NCBI GenBank assembly: GCA_003165465.1
Contig: PLUM01000054.1
Span: 1-51,848, forward strand
Length of the DNA: 51,848 bases
Direction of reading: 5' to 3'
From: Acidobacteriota bacterium
GTDB taxonomy: Bacteria > Acidobacteriota > Terriglobia > Acidiferrales > UBA7541
In this document: positions 38,831-49,541 of the stretch, piece by piece
Numbering within the stretch: the stretch's first letter is position 1
How the letters are laid out: each line of letters opens with the position of its first letter
The notes under the pieces: generated by a model
The model's database searches: none
The model's input: only the letters and a program-made list of their open reading frames with translations
What the model was told of the DNA's origin: nothing
Position numbers and translations under genes: made by a program

Positions 38831-40143
38831 AGCAGAAATGGGCCCTGAGAATTTTCGCTCTGTGCCTTGCAGCTATTTTTTGCGGTATTGCTCCCCTTCC
38901 GGTGGCGGCGCAGGATCAGACACCGCAAGATCAGCCGCCGCAAGAAACGCCTTCCCGCCGGCTGTGGTCCTGGCTCAACGAAGGGAATTTGTCTTTTAAC
39001 ACCCGGTTTCGCTTTGAAGCCTTCGAACGCGATGGCGCGCCATTCACCGCGCCCGCCTATGCTCCAACCCTTCGTGTGGCGCTCGGCTATGAAACGCCAT
39101 CCTATGACGGATTTTCCCTGTTCGCTCAGGGCGAATCGGTGTTCGTCCTGGGGCCGGCCGACTACAGCGATCCCACGCTTCCTTCACAAAATCGTCCGGA
39201 TCGGCCCTCCATCCTGGACCCAAAAAGTTTGGAGCTAAGCCAGGGATACCTGAGATGGAAGCACGGCATTCCGCACAAAAATGTGGCGCTGACCGTGGGC
39301 CGCCAGGAACTTACGCTCAACGACGGGCGCTTCCTGAGCATCTCCAACTGGCGGCAAGTTCATGGTGCGTTCGACGCGGCTCGCGTGGACACCGAATTGC
39401 CTCTGAATTTTTCCTTCACCTATGCATTTATCAACCGCGTGTATCGAGTGGTGGGTTATGACGCGACCGACGGCAAACCTCCCATGCATACGCACATGAT
39501 GAACTTGAAGTGGAGCAAGCCGGGCCGGATCAACGCGGCCCTCTACGGATTGCTGCTCGATTATCGAGCGCCCGCGCAATTCGACTCGTCCACGCAGACG
39601 TACGGCCTGCGCTTGACCGGCCCCTACCAGTACGACAAAGACTGGAGCCTGGTGTACACGGCGGAATACGCCAAGCAGAAAAACTACGGCACGAATCTCA
39701 ACCGGGTCGATGCCAATTATTATCTGGGCGAGGTGGGTCCGGGCTGGCGCGGCTTCCAGCTCAAAGCAGGCTACGCGCTTCTGGGCGGCCGCAGCGCAAC
39801 CGATAAACTATCCACGCCGCTCGCTCCTCCCTTCAACGGCTGGACGGATCTATTTTTCAACAATCCCAGCGGCGGTGGCGGCAATGGCCTGCAAGCCCGC
39901 TACCTGCACGCCAGCGGCCCGATCCGCTATCTGGACGGAGCCGTCGCCACGCTCATCTACTACGATTACCATTCAGATAACTTACACATTCATTATGGAA
40001 GCGAACTGGATTCGGCCATGTCCTACAAAATCAAAAGGGTCAGCAACCACTGGGAAATCGGGTGGCGCTTCGGACGCTACTGGTCGGATCAGCTCTTCAC
40101 GCCGGCGCTGCGCACTTCCGTCTACACGAGTTTCACCTTATAA
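38827..40143 (+). CDS. Alginate-export-type outer-membrane porin
   Basis: The 438-residue precursor has a signal peptide (about 1-28, ending VAAQDQ) and a Gln/Pro-rich spacer, then a beta barrel of the alginate_exp type. Diagnostic blocks are NTRFRFEAFERDG, SLELSQGYLRWKHG, VALTVGRQELTLNDGRFLS, NWRQVHGAFDAARVD and a C-terminal WEIGWRFGRYW ending SVYTSFTL, with the terminal aromatic/hydrophobic pattern of outer-membrane proteins. The ATG at 38827 is used because AAGG sits ten bases upstream and the signal peptide is then well formed. Substrate specificity is not readable: members export or take up various anionic or aromatic compounds. The small ORF upstream overlaps its start. Confidence 0.88.
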   Translation: MKQKWALRIFALCLAAIFCGIAPLPVAAQDQTPQDQPPQETPSRRLWSWLNEGNLSFNTRFRFEAFERDGAPFTAPAYAPTLRVALGYETPSYDGFSLFAQGESVFVLGPADYSDPTLPSQNRPDRPSILDPKSLELSQGYLRWKHGIPHKNVALTVGRQELTLNDGRFLSISNWRQVHGAFDAARVDTELPLNFSFTYAFINRVYRVVGYDATDGKPPMHTHMMNLKWSKPGRINAALYGLLLDYRAPAQFDSSTQTYGLRLTGPYQYDKDWSLVYTAEYAKQKNYGTNLNRVDANYYLGEVGPGWRGFQLKAGYALLGGRSATDKLSTPLAPPFNGWTDLFFNNPSGGGGNGLQARYLHASGPIRYLDGAVATLIYYDYHSDNLHIHYGSELDSAMSYKIKRVSNHWEIGWRFGRYWSDQLFTPALRTSVYTSFTL

Positions 40144-40229
40144 GCGGCGGCTGCGGGCGCGATGAACACCGGTTTGATTGGCAGGCGGGAGACTTGTAAG
40201 ATTCCCGGAGTCTATCGCGAGGTGTGAAA

Positions 40230-40721
40230 ATGCGAAATTGGATCCTGTGTGCAAGTATCGCGCTGGCGCTGCCCTGCCATGCCTTCGCACAGCAGCCCGG
40301 GGCGGCCGATAAAGCCGGCCGGAGCGCGCCGTCGCAAACCTCGGCGGATCACCCCAAGCTGGCCGATGTGCTCGAAGCGCGGGTGAGGGCCGCGTGGGCC
40401 ACATTCAAGAAAAGAGATGCGAACGGCTACGCGGAATTTCTCACCGACGATTTTCAGGCGGTGGAAGCCGACGGCGACGGCGAGCGATCCAAGTCTCATA
40501 TCCTGCGCGAAGTTGAGCACAGCATGTATACCGACTACTTGCTTCAGCTCTTCCAGGTTCAGCAACTCGGACCCAACTACGCATTCGTCACCTACGAGTC
40601 CACCCTGCAATTTCCGCAAGGCCCGGCCACGCGCTACAGAAGAGTGTTTATCGGCGAGCTTTGGACTCTGCGGGACGGGCAATGGAAGATGATGCGCTAT
40701 CAAGAAACGCCTGTCCGTTAA
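40230..40721 (+). CDS. Secreted NTF2-like (SnoaL/DUF4440-type) protein
   Basis: This 163-residue precursor has a signal peptide (WILCASIALALPCHAFA, then QQ). The mature part reads as an NTF2-like cone: ARVRAAWATFKKRDANGYAE, FLTDDFQAVEADG and the closing strands YRRVFIGELWTLRDGQWKMM. Such folds are small-molecule binding or, rarely, catalytic; no active site is evident. The ATG at 40230 follows GAGG by seven bases; a GTG two codons upstream is less well spaced. It follows the porin gene on the same strand after 86 bases, so both could be co-transcribed and act in the periplasm and outer membrane. Confidence 0.82.
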   Translation: MRNWILCASIALALPCHAFAQQPGAADKAGRSAPSQTSADHPKLADVLEARVRAAWATFKKRDANGYAEFLTDDFQAVEADGDGERSKSHILREVEHSMYTDYLLQLFQVQQLGPNYAFVTYESTLQFPQGPATRYRRVFIGELWTLRDGQWKMMRYQETPVR

Positions 40722-40734
40722 ATTCGCACGATCC

Positions 40735-40774
40735 AAAAAATAAAAAGCCCGAATCCACGAATGTGAATCCGAGC
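40735..40774 (-). terminator. Intrinsic terminator of the propeller/porin unit
   Basis: On the minus strand a 12-base-pair stem (GCTCGGATTCAC, four-base loop ATTC, GTGGATTCGGGC; positions 40774-40747) is followed by TTTTTATTTTTT. It lies 31 bases after the stop of the lipoprotein gene. The stem could also act on the rightward gene, but the T-run favours the leftward one. Confidence 0.82.
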
Positions 40775-40804
40775 TTCCCTGTTTTGTCGGTCCTGAGTTA
40801 TCAA

Positions 40805-42727
40805 CTACTGGGCCGCGTACACGCCGACACAACCATTGGCGGCCAGAGATTGGCACAAGGGGTTTGCAGGCAGAGGCACGAAAATGTGATTGGTGTTCGG
40901 ATCGGCGGCGACACTGTGTGAGAAGCCCGTCGTGGGAATGTTTTGCAGCCACTGCCTGGAGCCCGCATCAATCACTCCCAGAACGGGGCCGGGGACCATG
41001 TTGCTTGCCCCCAGATAATACTTGCCGTCGCCGGGGTTATACCATCCCTGGTCGGCGCTTCCCACATCGTAGATCGTGGAAAGGATGGCGCCAGTGGTGC
41101 CATTGATGATGTACGTGGTTGGATTGAACGTCCTGCCATCATGGTCCGCGCAGACCACCAGGACATCCGTGCCAGGCCCCATGCTTAAACCGGTCGGCAT
41201 GCAGCTGGGTACCGGGAAACTGTTGATCACCACCGGCATATAAATGGTGGCGCCGCCGGCAGTGGTGAATGGGTGGAACGGATCGATTTCATCGATACTT
41301 CCGACGGTAAGGTCAGCGGTGGAATTTCCATTCGTCAGAAGGAAGTGGCCTGTGTTGGGATTGAAAGCGGACCCGCCCAGCCCAGCAAGGGCGATGGCGC
41401 CAACGCAACCGGGGGGCGTGCCGGGCCCCGGCGCGCAGAAGGCTCCGCCGGCTTGCGTAGCGGTCGTCGCAGTAAGCATTGGCCCGTGATGGCAAGGAAC
41501 GTCCGGGTTGTACCCTGCCGCATGGCCAGAGGCGCCGGTAGGGACGGGCGGGCCGGGCACACCGGGAACGGTACCGTTGAATTGGAGAGTAGGATCAGGG
41601 CAGGAAAATTTATTTAGATTCGCGCCCTGGTCGTCAATCAACGCGTTGATATCGTTTTGCGCCGCCCCATCGTAATAAATCTGGCCCAGGATGCACGAGG
41701 AATAATTCGCCGGGAATGCCGGACTGCCGGGACTGTAGGGTATGGGCGCGACGCCAGGCCCGGGCGTGACGATGCCGTAGGGCAGGCAGTGCTGCTGCTG
41801 CAATGTTCCGGTTTTCGTCACAATGCCGGTGGCGTCGACGATGGTGGCAAAAGGAAGTGCCGGATCGCCATTAATGACCAGAAAAAGAAAATGCTTGCTG
41901 CCGTCTGGAGCCGTAACGAGGCCCCCGGTTGCCGATATTTCATCGGCGCGCAGGTCGCCACAGGTCGGGTCGGAGAATGCCCGCCCGCTGGCAGAATTGA
42001 TGCAGCCGGTGATGCCGTTGGGAAGGCCATTATAGTCCGGGGGCGTCCCCGTCACGATCGTGGCGGCCACGGTAGGCGGTGTGGCCGGGTTTGCGAGCGT
42101 CGCGGCCATGTCGAAAACCACCACATTCGAGGCGCCATTCCCAACGAACAGAAACTTTCCATCGGTCGAGGTTTCGATGCCATCCGGCCCTTGCAATGGG
42201 AATATGTTGTTGCCGCGAGCGCCGCAGCATTCACCGCCCACAAATCCGCCGAAGTGTCCATTTGGACCAAAGAAACCGGGAATGCGAAAGTTTCCCGTCT
42301 TGCATCCAAATTCGACGTAGTTGCCCTGCGCCGAGGTCATGGGAGGAATGACTTGATTGCCCGCCGAATCCTGAAAACACATACTGGCATTAATTCCGGA
42401 TTCTGCGATGGAACTGTCCCCGCCGATCGCAGCCAATGCAATGTTGCTAACGGTGCTGATCATGGGAACATCGGCGCCAACGGTATCCGCCACGTAGTAC
42501 AGGTGGCTCGTGGGATTCACCCAGCTAATATCGAAGAGGTTGAATGGTCCGCCGGGCGCGCCCGATGCGCTGTGTCCCGGCACCGCTATCACATCGATCA
42601 AGCCGACCGTTCCATTCGTGTCCGTTCCGCACACGGGGCAATTCGCCGAACTGCTGCAACCGATCAAAATGAAAATCGACCCGAAAAGTAGAGCGAGTGT
42701 CATGCGGGACAACATCTTCGATCGCAT
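40805..42727 (-). CDS. Large lipoprotein with beta-propeller-like repeats
   Basis: The protein is about 640 aa. The signal peptide ends in a lipobox (FILIGCSSS), so the mature protein is lipid-anchored. The rest is Gly/Pro/Asn-rich, beta-rich and contains propeller-like blades (DGKFLFVGNGASNVVVFD, NPNTGHFLLTNGNSTAD, PGDGKYYLGASN, DPNTNHIFVPLPANP). Several Cys pairs (CPVC, ECCGARG) suggest disulfides or metal binding. The ATG at 42727 follows AGGAGG by seven bases. It is the second gene after a phosphate-selective-type porin, with 120 bases between them, and ends at a clear terminator. The ligand is unknown. Confidence 0.78.
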   Translation of the reverse strand: MRSKMLSRMTLALLFGSIFILIGCSSSANCPVCGTDTNGTVGLIDVIAVPGHSASGAPGGPFNLFDISWVNPTSHLYYVADTVGADVPMISTVSNIALAAIGGDSSIAESGINASMCFQDSAGNQVIPPMTSAQGNYVEFGCKTGNFRIPGFFGPNGHFGGFVGGECCGARGNNIFPLQGPDGIETSTDGKFLFVGNGASNVVVFDMAATLANPATPPTVAATIVTGTPPDYNGLPNGITGCINSASGRAFSDPTCGDLRADEISATGGLVTAPDGSKHFLFLVINGDPALPFATIVDATGIVTKTGTLQQQHCLPYGIVTPGPGVAPIPYSPGSPAFPANYSSCILGQIYYDGAAQNDINALIDDQGANLNKFSCPDPTLQFNGTVPGVPGPPVPTGASGHAAGYNPDVPCHHGPMLTATTATQAGGAFCAPGPGTPPGCVGAIALAGLGGSAFNPNTGHFLLTNGNSTADLTVGSIDEIDPFHPFTTAGGATIYMPVVINSFPVPSCMPTGLSMGPGTDVLVVCADHDGRTFNPTTYIINGTTGAILSTIYDVGSADQGWYNPGDGKYYLGASNMVPGPVLGVIDAGSRQWLQNIPTTGFSHSVAADPNTNHIFVPLPANPLCQSLAANGCVGVYAAQ

Positions 42728-42850
42728 CAAACTTCCTCCTGAAATATTTGCGAAGACTGAACACTTCTATTTTATTTAAGAAAAATACACGCGAATTTTC
42801 GGCGCTTCCGGATTCGTTTCCGCCACCACTCAAGGCGGCCAAGAACGCGA

Positions 42851-44461
42851 TCAGAACCGGAACTGAACCCCTTCCGAGAACACGAAGTAATTGCGCGGCA
42901 AAATTCCCTGCACGCTTGGGTTCTTGAGCTGATCGATGTTCAGGTCCGATTTGACGAGAACCCAGTAATTGAGATACCAATTCAGTCCCGCGGTGATCTC
43001 ATTGGTGTGATCGCTGAACGCGGGGACGATTCCCGGCGTAAGCGAGCAGGCCGGAATCGTGGTGGCATCGCAAATTGCGCCGCGCTCTATCCCTTCCAGC
43101 CAGGAATAACGGAACTTGAGCTGCCATGCGCCCCATCCCGGTCCACCCGTTTCTCCGGGGGAATTGGGACCGATCACCGGGTGCTTAACGTGTGGAGTGG
43201 AGTACTCGGGCTCGGATTCTCCCGTGAGCAGATACGTAACAATGCCGTAAGCGCCCTTGCCCACCACGCCGGGAAGTGTGTTGAATGCGATTCCACCGGG
43301 AACAAATGACCCAATGCCGTCGCGCTTCTCCAAAACTTGGGTGTATTCGCCGCGAGCGGCCAACGGCCCATTCAGCCAATAGAAAAATCCGTTATATCGC
43401 TCGATCCCGCCATTGATTCGGAACTGTGGGAAAAAAGTGTAAGAGTTGTCGGACATCGTACCGCTGAAGCTCAATTCGTTGGAGAGAGCCCTGGACCGGC
43501 CATGCGCCACGGAACCACCCACGGCAAAGCCCTTCAGCCAGGATTTTCCGGATTGTGTCCAGGGAGAGAAACGGAGTCTGCCAACCACTTCAGGCTCATT
43601 CGTGGTTCCGCTCGCCAGCAGGCCCTGGCCGTTGAAAAGGCCAACCCAGTACTGCATGCGCCCGCCGGCCAAATCGCCGTAAAGGTCGATGCCGGGAGCG
43701 CGGAAAGCTCCTCCCGCATCCGGGTAGAGCACGGAGGTAATGGAACGGTCGTTGAATTCGAAATTGGTGTCGGGCGTGGTGACTTCGTGCGAGAACGGCA
43801 CACGGAACTGGCCTGCCGTGATGTTCAAAAAGCTCCGGGGTTTGAAAACAAGAAACGCATCGCGAATGGAAAGCGAGGAGGCCGCTTCGTACAGGAAATA
43901 ATAGTCAACCTGCTTTCCGTAACTGCCTTGAACGCCAAAGCGAGCGCGCCGGATGGCAAACGTGTCCGGAGGCGCGCCATCGCCTTTGTAAAAAGAGTAT
44001 TGTGAATTCAAGTAACCGATCGGCATGATCGTGAAGTTGCGATCGGAACTCGTAAGGTAGAAGTGCTCGCCGTTCCATCCGAATGTTGTGGGGGGAGTGT
44101 CGGTCGCCTTCTTCTGGAGCACATCGATCTCTTTTTGAAGCGTATTGACGTATGGCGGAGCCGGCACCGCGGGCGGGATGGCATTCGGTTGCGTGGATTC
44201 AGCAACAACATTCGCCTGCACCGGCTGCGCCGCACCAGGCACTCCCTTGCTGCCGGCCTCGATGAGCCGCTGCACGGTGGCCTTCAACTCCGCCACCTCT
44301 CGCCGCAGTTGTGCGACTTCTTCCTCGATTGCGGCCTGGGAAGACGGCCGTGCTTTCGCCTTGGCAGACTGGACGCCCTGGGGGCCCTGGGCGTAAATAA
44401 GCGAGCAGGGCACGAAGACACACAGTCCTGCAAACATAACGATCCTTGTTGCCCAGCGCAT
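42851..44461 (-). CDS. Phosphate-selective-type porin (OprO/OprP-like) with coiled-coil head
   Basis: This 536-residue precursor has a signal peptide (about 1-24), an N-terminal coiled coil (about 42-68, EEEVAQLRREVAELKATVQRL), a Pro-rich linker and a porin_O_P barrel. The barrel shows RRARFGVQGSYGKQVDYYFLYE, ITAGQFRVPFSHE, NGQGLLASGTTNEPEVVGRLRFSP and a final VFSEGVQFRF with C-terminal Phe. The coiled coil is typical of trimeric porins that bind peptidoglycan. Family members prefer anions such as phosphate or pyrophosphate, but the specificity residues cannot be judged here. It heads a two-gene unit with the lipoprotein and has its own promoter and a palindrome in the leader. Confidence 0.88.
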   Translation of the reverse strand: MRWATRIVMFAGLCVFVPCSLIYAQGPQGVQSAKAKARPSSQAAIEEEVAQLRREVAELKATVQRLIEAGSKGVPGAAQPVQANVVAESTQPNAIPPAVPAPPYVNTLQKEIDVLQKKATDTPPTTFGWNGEHFYLTSSDRNFTIMPIGYLNSQYSFYKGDGAPPDTFAIRRARFGVQGSYGKQVDYYFLYEAASSLSIRDAFLVFKPRSFLNITAGQFRVPFSHEVTTPDTNFEFNDRSITSVLYPDAGGAFRAPGIDLYGDLAGGRMQYWVGLFNGQGLLASGTTNEPEVVGRLRFSPWTQSGKSWLKGFAVGGSVAHGRSRALSNELSFSGTMSDNSYTFFPQFRINGGIERYNGFFYWLNGPLAARGEYTQVLEKRDGIGSFVPGGIAFNTLPGVVGKGAYGIVTYLLTGESEPEYSTPHVKHPVIGPNSPGETGGPGWGAWQLKFRYSWLEGIERGAICDATTIPACSLTPGIVPAFSDHTNEITAGLNWYLNYWVLVKSDLNIDQLKNPSVQGILPRNYFVFSEGVQFRF

Positions 44462-44494
44462 ACCTTTTCTCTCCGACGGCGAATTTGAACTAAT

Positions 44495-44531
44495 GGCCTA
44501 TGGGGAGACGACCAATTCCAACCAATAGGCC
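44495..44531. promoter_or_regulatory. Inverted repeat in the porin leader
   Basis: GGCCTAT (44495-44501) and ATAGGCC (44525-44531) are perfect inverted arms around 23 bases. They begin at the predicted transcription start of the porin gene, so they could be an operator at +1 or a hairpin in the 5' leader. Confidence 0.5.
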
Positions 44532-44534
44532 GTG

Positions 44535-44563
44535 GATATAGCATGCCTTTAAGCACTTCACAA
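44535..44563 (-). promoter_or_regulatory. Promoter of the porin/lipoprotein unit
   Basis: On the minus strand TTGTGA (44558-44563) and TATATC (44535-44540) are 17 bases apart, with a TG one base ahead of the -10 box. The leader would be about 67 bases. Confidence 0.6.
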
Positions 44564-44778
44564 CCACTTTATGTAACAATAATTAGTAATATTACCAATT
44601 ACAGTTTTTAACCGATATGTATACACCCCAACAACAATGACCTCCTTTCCGAAAAAGAGAGGCTGCGGAGAAAGTCGATTCAAAGCGGGTTTTAGCCCGC
44701 ATGGCTCACGAGTGTTCGATGAATTTGATCGGAAAAGTCAGTATGATGCGTCGAATCGCGCCGCCTCGCATGAATTGA

Positions 44779-44982
44779 GTGGCACAGGCTTCCCAGCCTG
44801 TGTGGCAACCTCAACTTCGAAAAAGCCAGCGGCTTAAAGCCGTATTAATTTTGCACACTTTACGGCACGGCTGAAGCCGTGCCCTACAAAGATTTGACAG
44901 TTGCCACACAGGCTCTTCCGCCTGTGTGGTTTTGATTTTTGGCAAGATGAAGTCGAAAGAACACAGGCGGAAGCCTGTGCTG
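44779..44982. repeat. Composite of dispersed repeats, copy G
   Basis: Three elements are packed together: a half-arm (GTGGCACAGGCTTCCCAGCC) at 44779, a relative of the 5725-5818 repeat at 44819-44914, and a full variant inverted repeat at 44904-44982 in which the arm centre is CTCTTCCG/CGGAAG in place of CTTCAG/CTGAAG. It lies 3' of moaA. The remainder of the 44564-44778 gap is AT-rich and shows no supported gene. Confidence 0.75.
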
Positions 44983-44987
44983 CGGGG

Positions 44988-46055
44988 CTATCCGCCGCGG
45001 GTGTGCATTTCGAGGTGCGGGTCCTGGCGAAGCTGCTCGATCCCGACGAGCGCGCCGCGCTGGCCGGTGGCGGCGCGCAATTCCGCGCCGCGATCCGTGC
45101 GCGCGCGCCAGACGCTCGCGATGCGCGCGGCAAGCTCCTCGTTCGTGGCGCCCGCGCGCAACATTTGGCGGAGATCGATGCCGGCTTGCGCGTACAAGCA
45201 CAGGTACCAGAACCCGTCCGCGGTCAGGCGGCTGCGGTCGCAGGTTTTGCAGAATGGCGTGGTGGTCGAGGCGATGATGCCGAAGACCGTGCCGTCCGGC
45301 AGGCGAAAACGCTCGGCGGGCGCGGAGGAATTTTCGTTGAGCGGCTCGATCATGCCGTAGCGGCTCGCGAGCTGCTGGAGCATTTCGGCGCGCGTGAACA
45401 CCTTTTCGGCCGTCCACTGGGTCGCGCCGCCCACGTCCATGTACTCGATGAAGCGCACCTCGGCTTCGACGCCGCGCCCGTATTCGATCAAATCGGCAAG
45501 CTCGTCGTCGTTGACGCCGCGCATGATGACCGTATCCAGCTTGAGTTTTGGAAAGCCAACCTGCCGCGCGGCGGCGATGCCCGCGAGCACTTGCGCGTGC
45601 GTATCGCGTCCGGTGAGCGCCGTAAAACGCTCCGGTCGCAGCGTGTCCAGGCTGAGCGTCACGCGATGCAGGCCCGCCGCGTGCAACGCCTCGGCATGTT
45701 CGGCGAACAAAACGCCATTGGTGGTGAGCGCGAGATCGTGAATGCGCGGATTGGCCGCGATCATGCGCACGAGATGTGGAAGATCGCGGCGCAGCAGAGG
45801 CTCGCCGCCCGTGAGTCGCACGTCCACGACGCCCAGCGAAGTAAACACCTCGACCATCCGCGCGATTTCCTCGAACGTCAAGAGTTCCGGGCGCGGCAGC
45901 CAGACGTACTCCTCGTGCGGCATGCAATACCGGCAGCGCAGGTTGCAGCGATCGGTGACCGAGACGCGCAGGCTGCGCAGAGGGCGGCCAAGCTGGTCGG
46001 CAAGCGCGCCGCCGTCCGGAGACGCGTCCGGCGGTGTTTGGGCATCGGGCAGCAT
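44988..46055 (-). CDS. moaA: GTP 3',8-cyclase MoaA
   Basis: The 355-residue protein has the radical SAM motif CNLRCRYC (Cys37, Cys41, Cys44), the GGEPLLR motif, and the C-terminal cluster site [18 protein letters not shown] (Cys269, Cys272, Cys286) that binds GTP. It ends in MHTRGG; the terminal GG pair is required for activity in known MoaA proteins. It catalyses the first step of molybdenum-cofactor synthesis, turning GTP into 3',8-cyclo-7,8-dihydro-GTP. No other mo gene is in the window, so the rest of the pathway must be elsewhere. The gene is isolated between two repeat clusters. The ATG at 46055 has no strong ribosome site. Confidence 0.95.
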   Translation of the reverse strand: MLPDAQTPPDASPDGGALADQLGRPLRSLRVSVTDRCNLRCRYCMPHEEYVWLPRPELLTFEEIARMVEVFTSLGVVDVRLTGGEPLLRRDLPHLVRMIAANPRIHDLALTTNGVLFAEHAEALHAAGLHRVTLSLDTLRPERFTALTGRDTHAQVLAGIAAARQVGFPKLKLDTVIMRGVNDDELADLIEYGRGVEAEVRFIEYMDVGGATQWTAEKVFTRAEMLQQLASRYGMIEPLNENSSAPAERFRLPDGTVFGIIASTTTPFCKTCDRSRLTADGFWYLCLYAQAGIDLRQMLRAGATNEELAARIASVWRARTDRGAELRAATGQRGALVGIEQLRQDPHLEMHTRGG

Positions 46056-46156
46056 GCCACCATGTTAGGTTGTGTTTGCTTTAGCGTCAATCACGCAGAA
46101 TTTTCCAGGAATCCGCCATGGCCCGCTGGCGTAGCCCGAGTTCCCGACCGAGTTTG

Positions 46157-46235
46157 GTGGCACAGGCTTCAGCCTGTTTGGTTTTAATTTGCGGCAAGCG
46201 AAAGTCAAAAGAACACAGGCTGAAGCCTGTGCCAC
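46157..46235. repeat. 79-base dispersed inverted repeat, copy H
   Basis: It has the same structure as copy A (GTGGCACAGGCTTCAGCCTG and CAGGCTGAAGCCTGTGCCAC), with one change (TTTGG) in the first arm. It lies upstream of moaA and downstream of acs, in the transcript end of acs. Confidence 0.92.
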
Positions 46236-46266
46236 TTAAACCCAGAACCACAACGTAACCGAGCGT

Positions 46267-48237
<1,971 letters not shown>

Positions 48238-48355
48238 TTCGGCAAGACTCCGCAAGAAAAATCAGGTCCGGGCAGTTTCCGCGCCAAGCATTTCACCCTG
48301 ACCTGTGCGCCCTAGAATGTCGGACGGATGCGCGCTTGTCAATCCAGCGAAGTTA

Positions 48356-48434
48356 GTGGCACAGGCTTCAGCCTGTGTTCTTTTGACTTTCGCATGCCGC
48401 AAAACAAAACCACACAGGCTGAAGCCTGTGCTAC
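48356..48434. repeat. 79-base dispersed inverted repeat, copy I
   Basis: The ends are GTGGCACAGGCTTCAGCCTG and CAGGCTGAAGCCTGTGCTAC, with the centre in the same orientation as copy E. It lies in the gap between the divergent acs and aldolase-fold genes (48238-48567), upstream of the extended -10 box at 48451. Confidence 0.92.
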
Positions 48435-48450
48435 TTAAAAACGCCGCTCT

Positions 48451-48459
48451 TGGTACAAT
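48451..48459 (+). promoter_or_regulatory. Extended -10 promoter of the aldolase-fold gene
   Basis: TGGTACAAT has the TGn extension and TACAAT. The leader to the ATG would be about 100 bases. No good -35 box accompanies it. Confidence 0.4.
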
Positions 48460-48567
48460 TCACGAAACCGTATACCATCGGGTCTTCGCGCCTTGCCGTT
48501 TCGGGCGAGAGTTCGCCGGGGGATCGCCGAAAAATACGGAAGCGTCTTGCCCTTTGGAGGGAACAGT

Positions 48568-49368
48568 ATGTGGGGATTGAGAATTGGCGTCATCGCCGCC
48601 ATCTGCGTCGCGATTGTTTTCCCCGCGTTCTCGCGGCCGCCGCAAGCACTCCCCTCGCCGCTCGCGAATAATCCCAAGCTGATCGAAGACCTCGTTTACG
48701 CCAACCACATTCTTTATCACCAGGAAGTGCTGGACGGCTTCGGCCACGTGAGCGTGCGCAGCGACCGGGACCCGAGCCATTTCCTGATGTCGCGCAGCAT
48801 GGCGCCGGGCCTGGTCACGTCGGCTGACATCATGGAGTATGACGCCATCGGCGAGCCGGTCGACGCGCGCGGACGCAACTCGTACGTCGAGCGCTACATC
48901 CACGCGGCGATCTACCGCGTGCGGCCCGACGTGAAGTCCATCGTGCACAGCCACTCGCCCGACCTCATTCCCTACAGCGTGACGGGCACGATTCTGCGCC
49001 CTGTCTATCACGTGAGCGCGTTTCTCCGGCTGGGCGCGCCGATCTTCGATACGCAAGCAGGCTTTGGCGATACAGACATGCTGATCCGCGACAACAAGCT
49101 GGGCGACGCGCTGGCCAAAGTGCTGGGCAATAGCGGCATCGCGCTCATTCGCGGACACGGATTCGTCGCGGTGGCCGATTCGACACAGGTCGCGGTCTAC
49201 CGCGCGATTTACACGCAGTTGAACGCGCGCGTGCAGGCCGAAGGCATGAAGCTTGGCACAATCCAATATCTGACGCCCGGCGAAGCGGCCAAGGCGCAGG
49301 CGATCACCGAAGGCACGGTTGCCCGTCCGTGGGAGTTGTGGAAGGCGCAAGTCGGAAAAATCGAATAG
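48568..49368 (+). CDS. Secreted class II aldolase/adducin-fold protein
   Basis: This 266-residue protein has an N-terminal hydrophobic signal (about 3-22) followed by a class II aldolase domain. The zinc ligands are visible as His127 and His129 in IVHSHSPDL and His197 in IRGHGFV; Glu109 in SYVERYIHAAIYR is the likely acid/base. Cytosolic members are L-fuculose- or L-ribulose-phosphate enzymes. A signal peptide is unusual for them because phosphorylated sugars are not periplasmic. The ATG at 48568 follows GGAGG by seven bases, which firmly sets the start before the signal. It is followed by a dehydrogenase gene of the tartrate/malate type after 173 bases, so both may act on hydroxy acids. Confidence 0.85.
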   Translation: MWGLRIGVIAAICVAIVFPAFSRPPQALPSPLANNPKLIEDLVYANHILYHQEVLDGFGHVSVRSDRDPSHFLMSRSMAPGLVTSADIMEYDAIGEPVDARGRNSYVERYIHAAIYRVRPDVKSIVHSHSPDLIPYSVTGTILRPVYHVSAFLRLGAPIFDTQAGFGDTDMLIRDNKLGDALAKVLGNSGIALIRGHGFVAVADSTQVAVYRAIYTQLNARVQAEGMKLGTIQYLTPGEAAKAQAITEGTVARPWELWKAQVGKIE

Positions 49369-49408
49369 AATTTATGCGGCCGCGAAGCGTCACGCCATTG
49401 CTGTAGTC

Positions 49409-49448
49409 CGCCTCTCTTGCACTGAGTGGATACGAAGTGTCAGAGGCG
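49409..49448. other. Stem-loop in the gap after the aldolase-fold gene
   Basis: CGCCTCT (49409-49415) and AGAGGCG (49442-49448) pair perfectly, with a second inner pairing of GCACT and AGTGT. No T-run follows, so it is not a classical terminator. It could be an mRNA 3'-end structure or an attenuator-like element. Confidence 0.35.
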
Positions 49449-49488
49449 AGCTATAAGGCCAGGGCGGATACCTTGGCAGCGCGCAGGA

Positions 49489-49494
49489 TATAAT
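49489..49494 (+). promoter_or_regulatory. Consensus -10 box before the dehydrogenase gene
   Basis: TATAAT is a perfect -10 hexamer 47 bases before the ATG. TTGGCA at 49473-49478 is too close (ten bases) to serve as its -35 box, so activator dependence is possible. Confidence 0.4.
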
Positions 49495-49541
49495 TTGGAT
49501 GGATTTTAAATCGTAAATACACGGAGATCGGACATCATCGA

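Noticed and set aside
41657..42691. 344-codon plus-strand frame opposite the lipoprotein
   Set aside because: The minus-strand gene has a lipobox, AGGAGG site and terminator; the plus frame has no such features.
44901..46187. 428-codon plus-strand frame opposite moaA
   Set aside because: moaA on the other strand has all three cluster cysteines at both ends and the GG tail; the plus frame runs through the repeats on both sides.
48313..48318. TAGAAT as another leaderless promoter (ATG at 48328)
   Set aside because: The ORF behind that ATG runs straight into the 79-base repeat and ends there, so it is unlikely to be a gene; the box may be chance.
49473..49494. TTGGCA/TATAAT as a full promoter before the dehydrogenase
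   Set aside because: The spacer is only ten bases, so only the -10 box was reported.
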